A stretch of 64,000 nt of DNA. Source: Amycolatopsis tucumanensis. Its GTDB lineage: Bacteria > Actinomycetota > Actinomycetes > Mycobacteriales > Pseudonocardiaceae. Under the pieces are notes generated by a model. That model ran no database searches, was not told the origin of the DNA, and saw only the letters and a list, made by a program, of their open reading frames with translations. Of this stretch, positions 8,551-17,496 are shown piece by piece; position 1 is the stretch's first letter; every line of letters begins with the position of its first letter. The stretch is from assembly GCF_021654135.1 (NCBI RefSeq), contig NZ_JAKGSD010000003.1, positions 111,391 to 175,390 on the forward strand, written 5' to 3'. The position numbers were made by a program, and so were the translations under genes.

Positions 8551-9426
8551 ATGACCACTGACAAGCCATCCATCACGGTGCTCGGCCTCGGCGCCATGGG
8601 CACCGCGCTCGCCGGAGCGCTGCTGTCGGCGGGCCACCCGGTGACCGTGTGGAACCGGACCGCGGCGAAGGCCGACGCCCTCGTGGCCCGCGGCGCCGCA
8701 CGGGCCGCCAGCCCCGCCGAGGCCGTCGCCGCGAGCCCGGTCGTCGTCGCCTGCCTGCTCGACTACGACTCCGTCCGCGACGTGCTCGGCGCCGGGCACC
8801 TGCAGGGCCGCACCCTCGTCAACCTCACCAACGGCACCCCCGGGCAGGCTCGCGAGTTCGCCGAATGGGCCGCCTGCCAGGGCACCGACTACCTCGACGG
8901 CGGCATCATGGCCGTGCCGCCGATGATCGGCACCCCGGCAGCGTTCGTGCTCTACAGCGGATCCCGCGCGGCGTTCGACCGCGCCCGCCCGGCCCTGGAC
9001 GTCTTCGGCGAGAGCGTCTACCTCGGCGAGGACGTCGGCCGCGCCGCGCTGACCGACATCGCGCTGCTCACCGGCATGTACGGGATGATCGCGGGCGTCC
9101 TGCAGTCCCTCGCGCTCGCCACTTCCGACGGCGCGCCCGCGACCGACTTCGCGCCGCTGCTCACCCGCTGGCTGCAGGCCATGGGCGGCTGGGCGGAGGC
9201 CGCCGCGAAGCAGTTCGACAGCCGCGACTACGCCACCGGCGTCGTCTCCAACCTCGGCATGCAGGCCGCAAGCTTCGACAACCTCCACCGCACCGCCGAC
9301 GAGCAGGGCGTCAGCTCCGAACTGCTCGCCCCGCTCGGCAGGCTCATGCGGCAGCGGGCCGCCGACGGGCACGGCCACGAGGACCTCACCGGAATCATCG
9401 ACGACCTCAGGAAGGACAACGCATGA
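8551..9426 (+). CDS. NAD(P)-dependent imine-reductase/beta-hydroxyacid-dehydrogenase-like protein 1
   Basis: A 291-residue member of the 6-phosphogluconate dehydrogenase-like superfamily. The N-terminal Rossmann fold has VLGLGAMGTALAGALLSAG (GxGxxG), followed by VTVWNRTAAKA, in which the Asn-Arg-Thr after strand 2 indicates NADPH preference. The C-terminal all-helical domain (from about 165) resembles imine reductases more than hydroxyisobutyrate dehydrogenases: it lacks the catalytic Lys usual in the latter. It starts at the ATG at 8551, not the upstream frame. It overlaps the next gene by 4 bp (ATGA), so the two products may be made in equal amounts and act together. It probably reduces an imine or carbonyl; the substrate is unknown. 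Confidence 0.82.
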   Translation: MTTDKPSITVLGLGAMGTALAGALLSAGHPVTVWNRTAAKADALVARGAARAASPAEAVAASPVVVACLLDYDSVRDVLGAGHLQGRTLVNLTNGTPGQAREFAEWAACQGTDYLDGGIMAVPPMIGTPAAFVLYSGSRAAFDRARPALDVFGESVYLGEDVGRAALTDIALLTGMYGMIAGVLQSLALATSDGAPATDFAPLLTRWLQAMGGWAEAAAKQFDSRDYATGVVSNLGMQAASFDNLHRTADEQGVSSELLAPLGRLMRQRAADGHGHEDLTGIIDDLRKDNA

Positions 9427-10283
9427 CCAACGCGACCCTGATCGGCCTGGGCCCCATGGGACAGGCCATGGTGCGGGTGCTGCTCGACCACGGCACCGCA
9501 GTCACCGTCTGGAACCGCACGAAGAGCCGCGCCGACGACGTCGTCGCACGCGGCGCCGTCCTCGCGGCCAGCCCCGCCGAGGCGGTGCGGGCCGCCGAGC
9601 TGGTGATCCTCAGCCTCACCGACTACCAGGCGATGTACGACGTGCTCGGCGACGCCGGCGAGGCGCTGACCGGGCGCGTCGTGGTCAACCTCAGCTCGGA
9701 CACCCCGCAGCGCACCCGCGAAGCCGCGGCCTGGCTCGCCGAGCGCGGCGCGACGCTGGTGGCCGGCGGGATCATGGTCCCGGCGCCGCTCGTCGGAGCC
9801 GAGGCCTCGTACGTGTTCTACAGCGGACCCCAGGACGTCTTCACCAAGCACGAGCCGGTGCTGCGGCACCTCGGCAGGCCCGAGTACCTGGGAGAGGACC
9901 ACGGCCTGGCGCAGCTGTTCTACCAGGCGGAGCTGACGGTCTTCCTCACCTCGCTGTCGGCCTACCTGCAGGCCTTCGCGCTGCTGGCGGCCGAAGGCGC
10001 CGAGCCGGAGCGGCTGGTGCCCTTCGCCCGGGAGGTCTCGGGCCTGGCGGCGGCGTACCTGGACGAGACGGTGGCCCAGATCGGAGCGCGCGCCTATCCC
10101 GGCGACCTGAGCACGGCCACGATGATGGGCGCGACCGCGGAGCACATCCTGCAGGCGTGCCGGGACGCGGGCGTGGACCTCGCCCTGCCCGAGGCGGTCA
10201 AGTCGCACTACGACCGCGCGATCGCCGCGGGCCACGGCGGCGACAACTGGACCAGCCTGTGGGAGGTCGTCGCCAAGCGGTGA
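9423..10283 (+). CDS. NAD(P)-dependent imine-reductase-like protein 2
   Basis: A 286-residue paralogue of the preceding protein, with the same Rossmann signature (LIGLGPMGQAMVRVLLDHG) and VWNRTKSRA after strand 2. Its C-terminal helical domain differs (LAQLFYQAELTVFLTSLSAYL), so the active-site pocket is not the same. Imine reductases are homodimers with swapped C-terminal helices; two coupled paralogues raise the possibility of a heterodimer, which is inference. The start is fixed by the ATGA overlap with the upstream stop. A strong hairpin terminator follows 5 bp after the stop, closing the two-gene operon. Confidence 0.82.
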   Translation: MTNATLIGLGPMGQAMVRVLLDHGTAVTVWNRTKSRADDVVARGAVLAASPAEAVRAAELVILSLTDYQAMYDVLGDAGEALTGRVVVNLSSDTPQRTREAAAWLAERGATLVAGGIMVPAPLVGAEASYVFYSGPQDVFTKHEPVLRHLGRPEYLGEDHGLAQLFYQAELTVFLTSLSAYLQAFALLAAEGAEPERLVPFAREVSGLAAAYLDETVAQIGARAYPGDLSTATMMGATAEHILQACRDAGVDLALPEAVKSHYDRAIAAGHGGDNWTSLWEVVAKR

Positions 10284-10287
10284 GCCG

Positions 10288-10320
10288 GTGCGGTGCTCGT
10301 GCCCGGCACGAGCACCGCAC
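10288..10320 (+). terminator. perfect 15-bp stem, 3-nt loop
   Basis: GTGCGGTGCTCGTGC and its exact complement flank the loop CCG. It starts 5 bp after the stop codon of the second imine-reductase-like gene. There is no T-tract, as is usual in GC-rich actinobacteria. Confidence 0.75.
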
Positions 10321-10421
10321 AGCCCGGCCGCCGGAAAAAACTTCGCGGAAGGTGTCGATTCCGGCGATGCTCGATCGATGCACTGACGAAAGCACCGCCG
10401 GATGAACCGAAGGAGTCCTCC

Positions 10422-10997
10422 ATGCGCACCCTGATCACCACCGCGTTCGTCTCGCTCGACGGCGTCGTCGAAGCCCCCGGCGGCGAGCCGGGCTACCGGA
10501 ACTCCGGCTGGACCTTCCAGGGCATCGAGTTCGACGCGGCGGCCTACGAGATCAAGGCCCGCGAGCAGGACGAGGCCGCCGCGATGCTGCTGGGCCGCGT
10601 CAGCTACCAGGCGTTCTCCCCGGTGTGGCCGGGGATGACCGAGGAGTTCCCCCGCTACAACGCGATGCCGAAGTACGTCGTGTCGACCACGCTGAAGGAG
10701 GAGGAACTCGTCACGAACTGGGGCGAGATCACCATCCTGCGGTCGCTGGACGACGTGGCGGCGCTGAAGGAGACCGAGGGCGGGCCGATCACCGTCCACG
10801 GCAGCGCCACGCTCAACCGCAACCTCTCCGACGCCGGCCTGATCGACCGGTACCACCTGCTGGTGTTCCCGGTCCTGCTCGGCGCGGGCAAGCGGCTGTT
10901 CAGCGACACCGACAAGGACAAGCAGGGCCTGAAGCTGCTGGAGAGCGAGTCCTACTCGAACGGCATCCAGAAGCTGGTCTACGACGTGGTCCGCTGA
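10422..10997 (+). CDS. dihydrofolate-reductase-fold (RibD C-terminal) protein
   Basis: A 191-residue protein of the DHFR/RibD_C superfamily. It begins MRTLITTAFVSLDGVVEAPGG, the usual first strand of the stand-alone family. MLLGRVSYQAF and the VHGSATLNRNL nucleotide-binding segment follow, with the late strand HLLVFPVLLGAGKRLF. These small NADPH-dependent reductases are common and mostly uncharacterised. The ATG has a clear GAAGGAG. The 3' end overlaps the convergent second SARP gene by 19 bp. It may be co-regulated with the neighbouring reductases, but a terminator separates it from them. Confidence 0.87.
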   Translation: MRTLITTAFVSLDGVVEAPGGEPGYRNSGWTFQGIEFDAAAYEIKAREQDEAAAMLLGRVSYQAFSPVWPGMTEEFPRYNAMPKYVVSTTLKEEELVTNWGEITILRSLDDVAALKETEGGPITVHGSATLNRNLSDAGLIDRYHLLVFPVLLGAGKRLFSDTDKDKQGLKLLESESYSNGIQKLVYDVVR

Positions 10998-13900
10998 TCC
11001 AGCGGCAGGTCGGACGGCGGGATGCGCCTGCCGCGGTCGAACTCCTCGGCGAAGGCGGCTTCGCCGAGGAGCCGGCGCGCCGCGGCGGTGATGCGGTCCA
11101 CGTCGAACCGTTCGGCCGCCGGCAGCGGCGCGCCCGCCGACTCCCTGGCCGCGGCGGCCACGCCGAGCAGGCAGGCCGCCCGGTCCGGTTCGCCGGCCAG
11201 CACGTGCGCCCCGGCCAGACCTTCCAACGCGATCGCCACCGCGCGGGGGTCGCCGGTCGCGCGCGCCGCGTCCAGCCCTTCGCGGTGCAGTGACCACGCC
11301 GCTTCCGCGTCGCCGCGCTGCTCGGCGGCGAACCCCAGTTCCGCGAGGGCGAACGCGATGCCGACCCGGTAGTTGATGCGGCGCTCCCACGCGAGCACGT
11401 TCCGCAGGTGCTCCTCGGCGACGTCGAGCAGGCCCCGGCGGCGGGCAGACATCCCGAGCCCGCCCCGCGCCAGGTTGATCCCCGGTTCGTAGGCGTGCTC
11501 CGTGGCCAGCCGCAGGGCCCGGCTGGACAGGTCCTCCGCGGCGGCGTGGTCGGAGCCGAGCAGGGCCAGCCGCCCGAGGCGGGACAGCTCGTGGGACGCC
11601 ACCGGCCACAACCCCAGTTCCTCCGCCTTGCGCAGCGCTTCCCGGTGCAGCCGCGCGGACCGTTCGTGGTCGCCGCCGATCTCGGCCAGCACGCCGAGGA
11701 GGCTCGCCGTCTGCACCTGGCCCCACCGGTCACCCAGGTCGGCGAACAACGCCGCGGCCTCAGCGCCGTCGCGCGCGGCCGCGTCCAGGTCGCCCCGCAG
11801 CATCGCCTGGTCCGCGCGGGCCCACAGCGTCGCGGCCAGACCCCAGCGGTCGCCGAGCTCCCGGAAGGCCGCGCCGGCGCGGTCGATCAGCGCCGCGGCG
11901 GCGTCCGGGGCACCGCTGCGCCCGACGAACCCGAACAACCACCGCGCCCTGGCCAGTGCCGCCGCGTCGCCTGCTTTGGCGAGCACTTCGGCGCTGTCCC
12001 GCATCGGGTCGGTGTGCCTGCCGGTGAGGAACCCCATCGCCGCCTGCCACGCCGTCGCCTCCGCCCTGGCGCCGCCCGGCGCGTCCCCCGGCACGGCCAG
12101 CGCGCGGGTGATCCACCGGTGCGCCTCCTGGTGCTTGCCGCGCAGGAACCAGTACCAGGCCGCGGCGTTGACCAGGCGCAACGCCGTGGCGGCGTCGTCC
12201 TGCCCGACGGCGGTGGCGAGCGCGGCCCGCAGGTTCGCCGACTCGGCGTCCATCCGTTCCAGCCATGTCCGCTGGTCGTGGCCGCGCAACCGGTCGGCGG
12301 CCTGTTCGGCGAACCCGGCGTAGTACCCGGCGTGCCGCTGGCGGATCAGCGCCGCCTCGCCCGACTCCTGAAGCCGTTCCCGGCCGTAGGCGGCGACGGT
12401 TTCCAGCAGGCGGTAGCGCGTGTCCCCGGTCGTGTCGGCCACGACCAGCGACCGGTCGACCAGGCCGGCGAGCACCTCCAGCACGTCGCCCGCCGGCTCG
12501 CCCGCGCACACGTGCTCGGCGGCCGCGAGCGTGCAGCCGTCGGCGTGCACGGCCAGCCGCGACAGGACCGCGCGTTCGGCGGCCGACAGCAGGTCCCAGC
12601 TCCAGTCCATCATCGCGCGCAGCGTCCGCTGCCGGGCCGGGGCCGTCCGCCTGCCCGCGGTGAGGACGCGGAAGCGGTCCTCCAGTCGCAGGGCCAGATC
12701 GTGCACGCCCAGCGCCCGCACCCGGGTGGCGGCGAGTTCGATGGCCAGCGGGAGCCCGTCCAGCGTGCGGCAGATCGCCGCGACGGCGCGCTGGTTGTCG
12801 GCGCGGAGCGCGAACCCAGGGGCGGACGCGGCCGCGCGGGCGACGAACAACCGCACTGCGCTGGATTCCGCCACCCGGGCCGGGTCCGCGTCCGCCGGGC
12901 CGGGCAGGTCCAGGGGTGGCACCGGCCAGAGCCGTTCCCCGGTGACGCCCAGCGGTTCGCGGCTGGTCGCCAGGACGACGAGGCCGGGGGAGGCGCGCAC
13001 CAGCGCCTCGGCCACCCGCGCCACCGGTGCGATCAGGTGCTCGCAGTTGTCCAGCACGAGCAGCAACCGCTTGTGCCGCAACGCTTCCGCGAGCCGTCGC
13101 AGTGGCGGCGTGTGCCCGGCGGCGGGCGGGAGGACCAGCGCCGCGTCGTCCCGGATGCCCAGTGCCGAGGTGACGAGGTCCGCGATCGCGGCGTCCGGGT
13201 CCCGGTCGCCGGACCGCGCGAACCCGGCGAGTTCGACCAGCCACGTGCCGTCCGGGAACCGGTTCGCCGACTCGCGCGCCGCGGCCAGGGCGAGCTGCGT
13301 CTTGCCGACCCCGCCCGGTCCGGTCAGCGTGACCACCCGGTCCGCGGCCAGCAGGGCCGACACCGCGTCGATGGCCTCGGCCCTGCCGATCAGGTCGGTG
13401 ACCGGTTCGGGGAGGTTGGTGACGGGCCGGCGCACGGGCCGCGCGGCCTCCAGCGCGGGGTCCCGCCGCAGGATGGCCTGGTGCAACCGGGCGAGCTCCG
13501 CGCCGGGTTCCAGCCCGAGCTCCTCGACGAGACGGGCCCGCAGCCGGTCGTAGGCCTCCAGCGCCTCCGCCTGCCTGCCGGCCTGGTAGAGCGCGCGCAT
13601 CCGCAACCCGTGCAGTCGCTCGCGCAGCGGGTGCGCGGCGATGAGGTCGCCCAGCTCGCCCGCGACCAGGTCGTGCTCGCCGAGCGCGAGCCGCGCCTCG
13701 ATCCGGTCTTCGAGCGCGGTCAGCCGCAGGTCGTGCAGCCGGGTGATCGCCGGGACGGCGAAGTGCGCGCCGGCGAAGTCGGCGAAGGCGTCCCCGCGCC
13801 ACAACGACAACGCTTCGCCGAGCAGGGCAGCGCGGTCCGCGGGTGACTCCGCCGCCCGTGCCGCTGTGACCAGGTTCGTGAACCGGTTCGCGTCGACCGC

Positions 13901-14197
13901 GTCCGGCTCCACGTCGAGCAGGTAACCGGCGGGCCGGGACACCACGAGTTCCCTGGCGCCGGGCGCGGCCCGCTCCAGCGCGCTGCGCAGCTGCGAGACC
14001 TTGACCTGCAGGGCGGCCGCGGGATCGCGGGGCGGGTCCAGCTCCCACAGGTCCTCGATCAGCCGGTGCGCGGGGACCGGCTCGCCGGCGTGGATGAGCA
14101 GGTCGGACAGCAGCGCCCGGACCTTGGCCCCCGGGACGACGACGGCCTCCCCCTCGGCGGTCCGCACCTCCAGCGGACCCAGCACCCCGAACCGCAC
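10979..14197 (-). CDS. AfsR-type SARP regulator with NB-ARC and TPR domains (copy 2)
   Basis: A 1072-residue regulator with the same domain order as the SARP at 5285-8476: winged helix (VRFGVLGPLEVRTAEGEAVVV), activation domain ending in LVEELGLEPGAELARLHQAIL, NTPase with Walker A LTGPGGVGKTQLAL and Walker B LLLVLDNCEHL, then TPR-like repeats. Both copies end with a related VDRI-type segment, which shows duplication of the whole gene. It diverges from an FMN reductase-MFS operon, and the 106-bp spacer carries three repeats with an 11-bp period. The arrangement suggests that this copy activates that operon. Its stop lies inside the end of the DHFR-like gene on the other strand. Confidence 0.93.
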   Translation of the reverse strand: MRFGVLGPLEVRTAEGEAVVVPGAKVRALLSDLLIHAGEPVPAHRLIEDLWELDPPRDPAAALQVKVSQLRSALERAAPGARELVVSRPAGYLLDVEPDAVDANRFTNLVTAARAAESPADRAALLGEALSLWRGDAFADFAGAHFAVPAITRLHDLRLTALEDRIEARLALGEHDLVAGELGDLIAAHPLRERLHGLRMRALYQAGRQAEALEAYDRLRARLVEELGLEPGAELARLHQAILRRDPALEAARPVRRPVTNLPEPVTDLIGRAEAIDAVSALLAADRVVTLTGPGGVGKTQLALAAARESANRFPDGTWLVELAGFARSGDRDPDAAIADLVTSALGIRDDAALVLPPAAGHTPPLRRLAEALRHKRLLLVLDNCEHLIAPVARVAEALVRASPGLVVLATSREPLGVTGERLWPVPPLDLPGPADADPARVAESSAVRLFVARAAASAPGFALRADNQRAVAAICRTLDGLPLAIELAATRVRALGVHDLALRLEDRFRVLTAGRRTAPARQRTLRAMMDWSWDLLSAAERAVLSRLAVHADGCTLAAAEHVCAGEPAGDVLEVLAGLVDRSLVVADTTGDTRYRLLETVAAYGRERLQESGEAALIRQRHAGYYAGFAEQAADRLRGHDQRTWLERMDAESANLRAALATAVGQDDAATALRLVNAAAWYWFLRGKHQEAHRWITRALAVPGDAPGGARAEATAWQAAMGFLTGRHTDPMRDSAEVLAKAGDAAALARARWLFGFVGRSGAPDAAAALIDRAGAAFRELGDRWGLAATLWARADQAMLRGDLDAAARDGAEAAALFADLGDRWGQVQTASLLGVLAEIGGDHERSARLHREALRKAEELGLWPVASHELSRLGRLALLGSDHAAAEDLSSRALRLATEHAYEPGINLARGGLGMSARRRGLLDVAEEHLRNVLAWERRINYRVGIAFALAELGFAAEQRGDAEAAWSLHREGLDAARATGDPRAVAIALEGLAGAHVLAGEPDRAACLLGVAAAARESAGAPLPAAERFDVDRITAAARRLLGEAAFAEEFDRGRRIPPSDLPLDQRTTS

Positions 14198-14220
14198 GCC
14201 GCCAGCCTACGGGCGCGGCG

Positions 14221-14252
14221 ACCGTAAGCGGACGAAAAGGTCACGGTAAGCG
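14221..14252. promoter_or_regulatory. SARP-type repeats with 11-bp period
   Basis: ACCGTAAGCG (14221), a degenerate ACGAAAAGGT (14232) and ACGGTAAGCG (14243) start 11 bp apart, in the spacer between SARP copy 2 and the FMN reductase gene. The outer copies differ at one position. Confidence 0.6.
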
Positions 14253-14303
14253 CGGCCGCGCAGAGTCGGGATCGAGAGCGACCACCCGACGAGGGAGCAC
14301 CTG

Positions 14304-14879
14304 ATGACTCACGACGCGAACCCGGTCCGCGTGCTCGGCATCTCCGGCAGCCTGCGCGCCGCCTCCCACAGCACCACCCTGCTGCGCGGGCTGCGGACGC
14401 CGCCGGGCGCGGAACTGGACCTGTGGACGGGGCTGGCGGACGTGCAGCCGTTCAACGAGGACCACGAGGCGGAGCCGGGGCCGGGGGTGCTGGCCCTGCG
14501 CGAGGCGATCGCCGGCGCCGACGCCCTGTTGATCGCCACCCCGGAGTACAACAGCAGCCTGCCCGGGCAGTTGAAGAACGCGCTGGACTGGGCGTCCCGC
14601 CCGTATGGCGAGGGCGTGCTGGTGGGCAAGCCGGTGGCCGTGGCGGGCGTGAGCCCGAGCGACTACGGCGCCGAGTGGTCCCAGGCGGAGCTGCGGCAGG
14701 TGCTGTCCGCCATCGGGGCGCAGGTGGTGGAGCGCCGGCTGTGCGTGCCCCGCGCGGACAACGCGTTCGACCCGGACGGCGCGCTGCGCGATGCGGACCT
14801 GCGCGCCACGCTGGCCGCGCTGCTCGACGACCTCGCCGCCGCCGCGCGCGGGGCGCTGACCGGGGCGGGCCGGTCGTGA
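14304..14879 (+). CDS. NADPH-dependent FMN reductase family protein
   Basis: A 191-residue flavodoxin-like quinone/FMN reductase. The phosphate-binding loop GISGSLRAASHSTTLLRGL is at about 14-32. The second signature TPEYNSSLPGQLKNALDWASRP is at about 75-96 and contacts the isoalloxazine and closes the active site. The predicted role is cytosolic two-electron reduction of quinones, FMN or azo/chromate-like electrophiles. GAGGGAG lies 8 bp before the ATG. The stop overlaps the transporter start (GTGA), so the pair is an operon. It diverges from SARP copy 2. Confidence 0.88.
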   Translation: MTHDANPVRVLGISGSLRAASHSTTLLRGLRTPPGAELDLWTGLADVQPFNEDHEAEPGPGVLALREAIAGADALLIATPEYNSSLPGQLKNALDWASRPYGEGVLVGKPVAVAGVSPSDYGAEWSQAELRQVLSAIGAQVVERRLCVPRADNAFDPDGALRDADLRATLAALLDDLAAAARGALTGAGRS

Positions 14880-16081
14880 CGACCTCGCCGGACCGGGCCG
14901 CGGCGGTGTCGCCGGCCCGGGCGGGCCGGGTGGGCGCGCCGTGGCTGGCGCTGCTGGCCGGGCCGCTGTCGCTGGGCATCGCGGGACCGGCCCTCGTCCT
15001 CGGGGAGGTGGCCGGTGATCTCGGCGTCGGGATTCCCGCGGCGACCTGGCTGGTGACGGCCTTCGGCTGGGGCGTCGCGGTGGGCACGCCGCTGATGGCC
15101 GGGCTGCTGGCCCGCCGGGGCGTCCGCGCCGTCCTCGCGGTGTGCGGGCTGCTCGTGGCCGCGGGCGCGCTGATCGTGGTGGCCGGGCCGGCGCTGCCGT
15201 TGCTGGTCGTGGGGAGCGCGGCGCAGGCGCTGGGCTGCGCCGGGCTGACGGTGACGGCGATGAACCTCGCCGATTCGGCGCGGCGCATGGGGATCGTCAC
15301 CGCCTCGCTCGCCGTGGTGGGCTCGGTCAGCCCGCTCGCCGGTCAGGTCGTCGCCGATCTGGCGTCCTGGCGCGCCACGCTCGCGCTGCCGGTGGTCAGC
15401 CTGCTCGCGGTGCCTGCCGCCGCGAGGCGCGCGATGCCGCCGGAGCCGCCGGGCTCCCGGTTCGACGTGCCGGGCGCGGCGCTGGTGACCGCGCTGGTCA
15501 CCGCCCTGGTGGCCGTCCCGCACTGGCCTGCGCCCGCCGCGGTCGCCGCCGTGGTCACCGTGCTGCTGCTGATCGTGCGCCTGCGGGCCCGGCCGGACGG
15601 TTTCCTGCCCGCGGCGCTGGCCCGCTCGCCCCGGTTCCTCGGCCTGTGCGGGGTGGGGCTGGCGCTCGCCGTGGTCAACTTCGGCATCCTGTACGCCGCA
15701 CCCACGCTGCTGGCCCGGCACACCGGCTGGACGCCCGCGCAGATCGGCACCGTGATGGTGGCGCCCTACCTGCTCGGCGGCGCGTTGTCCTGGCTGGTGG
15801 TGGCGGCGTCCGGCCGGATGCGCCCCGGCGTGGTGACCGCGCTGCTGATCGGCGCGGCCACCGCGGCGACGGTGGTGGTCCCCTTCGCCGGGGCGACGCC
15901 GGTGCTGCTGGCGGGCATGGCGGCCGGGTCGCTGGCGGCGGCCTCCGGGCAGGGGGTGTTCGCGGTCTACGTCGGCGCGGTCGCCGAGGAGCACCGGCCG
16001 ACGGCGGTCGGTCTGCTCAACCTCTGCTACCTCCTCGGCGCCGCCTTCGGCCCGGCGATCACCGCGCTGATGTCCGCTTAG
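14876..16081 (+). CDS. MFS transporter (about 12 helices)
   Basis: A 401-residue major facilitator. Helix 1 begins after a short Ala/Arg-rich leader, and the LASWRATLALPVVSLLAVPAA segment and the repeated GAA..PLAGQV region match the AraJ/CynX-like exporters. A loop-2 motif GTPLMAGLLARRGVRAVLAV replaces the classic motif A. Translation is coupled to the FMN reductase by a 4-bp GTGA overlap. A reductase with an exporter under a SARP suggests detoxification or export of a redox-active metabolite; this is inference. Confidence 0.85.
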   Translation: MTTSPDRAAAVSPARAGRVGAPWLALLAGPLSLGIAGPALVLGEVAGDLGVGIPAATWLVTAFGWGVAVGTPLMAGLLARRGVRAVLAVCGLLVAAGALIVVAGPALPLLVVGSAAQALGCAGLTVTAMNLADSARRMGIVTASLAVVGSVSPLAGQVVADLASWRATLALPVVSLLAVPAAARRAMPPEPPGSRFDVPGAALVTALVTALVAVPHWPAPAAVAAVVTVLLLIVRLRARPDGFLPAALARSPRFLGLCGVGLALAVVNFGILYAAPTLLARHTGWTPAQIGTVMVAPYLLGGALSWLVVAASGRMRPGVVTALLIGAATAATVVVPFAGATPVLLAGMAAGSLAAASGQGVFAVYVGAVAEEHRPTAVGLLNLCYLLGAAFGPAITALMSA

Positions 16082-16119
16082 GACACGCCTGTCGCCGAAC
16101 CGACAACATCGGTCGTCTT

Positions 16120-16135
16120 GACAAAGAAACTTGTC
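16120..16135. promoter_or_regulatory. candidate operator GACAA-N6-TTGTC
   Basis: A perfect 5-bp inverted repeat with a 6-bp spacer lies 18 bp before the ArsR-like start. A wider pair CCGACAA (16100) / TTGTCGG (16131) shares the right half. Both fit autoregulation by the adjacent winged-helix protein. Confidence 0.45.
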
Positions 16136-16153
16136 GGTGCCACGCTCGGCGGC

Positions 16154-16759
16154 ATGATGGACGTCGCAGTGATAGACGAGCCCTCCGTGGCCGCCGCGGC
16201 GCTGGAACCGGTGCGGGCGCGGCTGCTGCACGAGCTCGCCGAACCCGGGTCCGCGTCATCGCTCGCCGCGAAGGTCGGGCTCACCAGGCAAAAGGTGAAC
16301 TACTACCTGCGCGACCTGGAAAAGCACGGCTTGGTCGGTCTGGTCGAGGAGCGCCGCAAGGGCAACATGACCGAGCGTGTGCTGCGCGCGACTGCCGAGG
16401 CGTACGTGATCTCGCCGTCGGCCACCGGGCCGGTGGCGCCGGACCCGGGCCGCGCGCCGGACCGGCTCTCCGCCCGCTGGCTGCTCGCCGTGGCCGCCCG
16501 CCTCGTGCAGGACGTCGGGGCGTTGATCGGCGCCGGGGCGAAGGCGGGCAAGCGGGTCGCGACCTTCGCACTCGACGGCGAGGTCCGCTTCGCCAGCGCG
16601 GCGGACCGGGCCGCGTTCACCCAGGAGTTGTCCGACGCGGTCGCGGGACTGGTGGCCAAGTACCACGACGAAACCGCCGCCCGGGGGCGCAGGCACCGGC
16701 TCGTGCTGGCGATCCATCCCGCGATGACCCGTACCGAGGAGGCGAACGATGGGGCGTGA
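16154..16759 (+). CDS. ArsR-like winged-helix regulator
   Basis: A 201-residue regulator. The winged helix (about 12-75 from the ATG at 16154) contains AAKVGLTRQKVNYYLRDLEKHGLVGLVEERRKGNMTE-type features, i.e. a recognition helix and a basic wing. The C-terminal half has no metal-binding Cys pattern, so metal sensing is unlikely. The tandem ATG codons at 16154 and 16157 are both possible starts; a longer frame from 16118 would use TTG inside the likely promoter. It overlaps the SRPBCC gene by 11 bp. ArsR-like/SRPBCC pairs are a recurring actinobacterial unit, in which the SRPBCC protein may bind the small molecule. Confidence 0.82.
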   Translation: MMDVAVIDEPSVAAAALEPVRARLLHELAEPGSASSLAAKVGLTRQKVNYYLRDLEKHGLVGLVEERRKGNMTERVLRATAEAYVISPSATGPVAPDPGRAPDRLSARWLLAVAARLVQDVGALIGAGAKAGKRVATFALDGEVRFASAADRAAFTQELSDAVAGLVAKYHDETAARGRRHRLVLAIHPAMTRTEEANDGA

Positions 16760-17450
16760 ATTCGAACTGCCCAAGGAGATCGAACTGCCGGCGTCACCCG
16801 AGGAGGTGTGGCAGGCGATCGCCACCGGACCGGGCATGGCGGCCTGGTTCATGCCGATGGAGATCGACCCGGACAGCGCCCAGGTCGCCGAGTGGAGCCC
16901 GCCGCACCGGCTGTTCGTCCGCACCCCGGAGGCCCCGGACGGCAGCACGCAGGCCTTCCAGTACCTGATCGAGGGCAGGGACGGCGGCACCAGCGTGCTC
17001 CGGTTCGTCCACAGTGGCGTCCTCGGCGACGACTGGGACGACGAGTACGAGGGCATGACCAGCAGCGGCTGGGACATGTACCTGTTCACACTCGGCGAGT
17101 ACCTGCGGCACTTCCGCGGCCGCCCCGCCACCTACGCGGAGGCCGAGGCCCCCGCGGCCGGCGGCTGGGACCGGCTGCTGCGCGCGCTCGGCACGGCGCG
17201 GCTCGGCTCCCCGGTCAAGATCGACCTGCCCGGCGGTCCGTCGCTGAAGGGCGAGGTGGACTACGCGACCGCGAAGTTCGTCGGCCTGCGCACGCCCGAC
17301 GCGCTGGTCCGCTTCCACGAGCGCTCCGCGGTCGGCCTGCCGATCGCGGTCAGCGACCACCACTACGGCGAAACCGGCGATCCGCAGGACCGCGCCGGCT
17401 CCTGGCAACGCTGGCTCGCCGCGACCGTCGGCGATGGGGCTCCACTCTGA
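16749..17450 (+). CDS. SRPBCC (AHSA1/START-like) ligand-binding protein
   Basis: A 233-residue protein. The first 140 residues form the helix-grip fold: EIELPASPEEVWQAIATGPGMAAWFMP, then RLFVRTP, SVLRFVHSGVLGDDWDDEYEGMTSSGWDMYLFTLGEYL. This is the AHSA1 (Aha1 C-terminal-like) branch that binds hydrophobic ligands in a groove. A further domain of about 80 residues follows and is not obviously catalytic. The gene starts 11 bp inside the end of the ArsR-like gene, so translation is coupled. Its role as partner or target of that regulator is inferred from gene order only. Confidence 0.85.
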   Translation: MGREFELPKEIELPASPEEVWQAIATGPGMAAWFMPMEIDPDSAQVAEWSPPHRLFVRTPEAPDGSTQAFQYLIEGRDGGTSVLRFVHSGVLGDDWDDEYEGMTSSGWDMYLFTLGEYLRHFRGRPATYAEAEAPAAGGWDRLLRALGTARLGSPVKIDLPGGPSLKGEVDYATAKFVGLRTPDALVRFHERSAVGLPIAVSDHHYGETGDPQDRAGSWQRWLAATVGDGAPL

Positions 17451-17496
17451 CGCCGCGCCGCACCCGCAGCGGTGACCGGCACCCGGTCTGACGCGC

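Noticed and set aside
5285..14197. Antibiotic cluster marked by the SARP regulators
   Set aside because: No PKS, NRPS, terpene or RiPP core gene lies between or beside them within the window.
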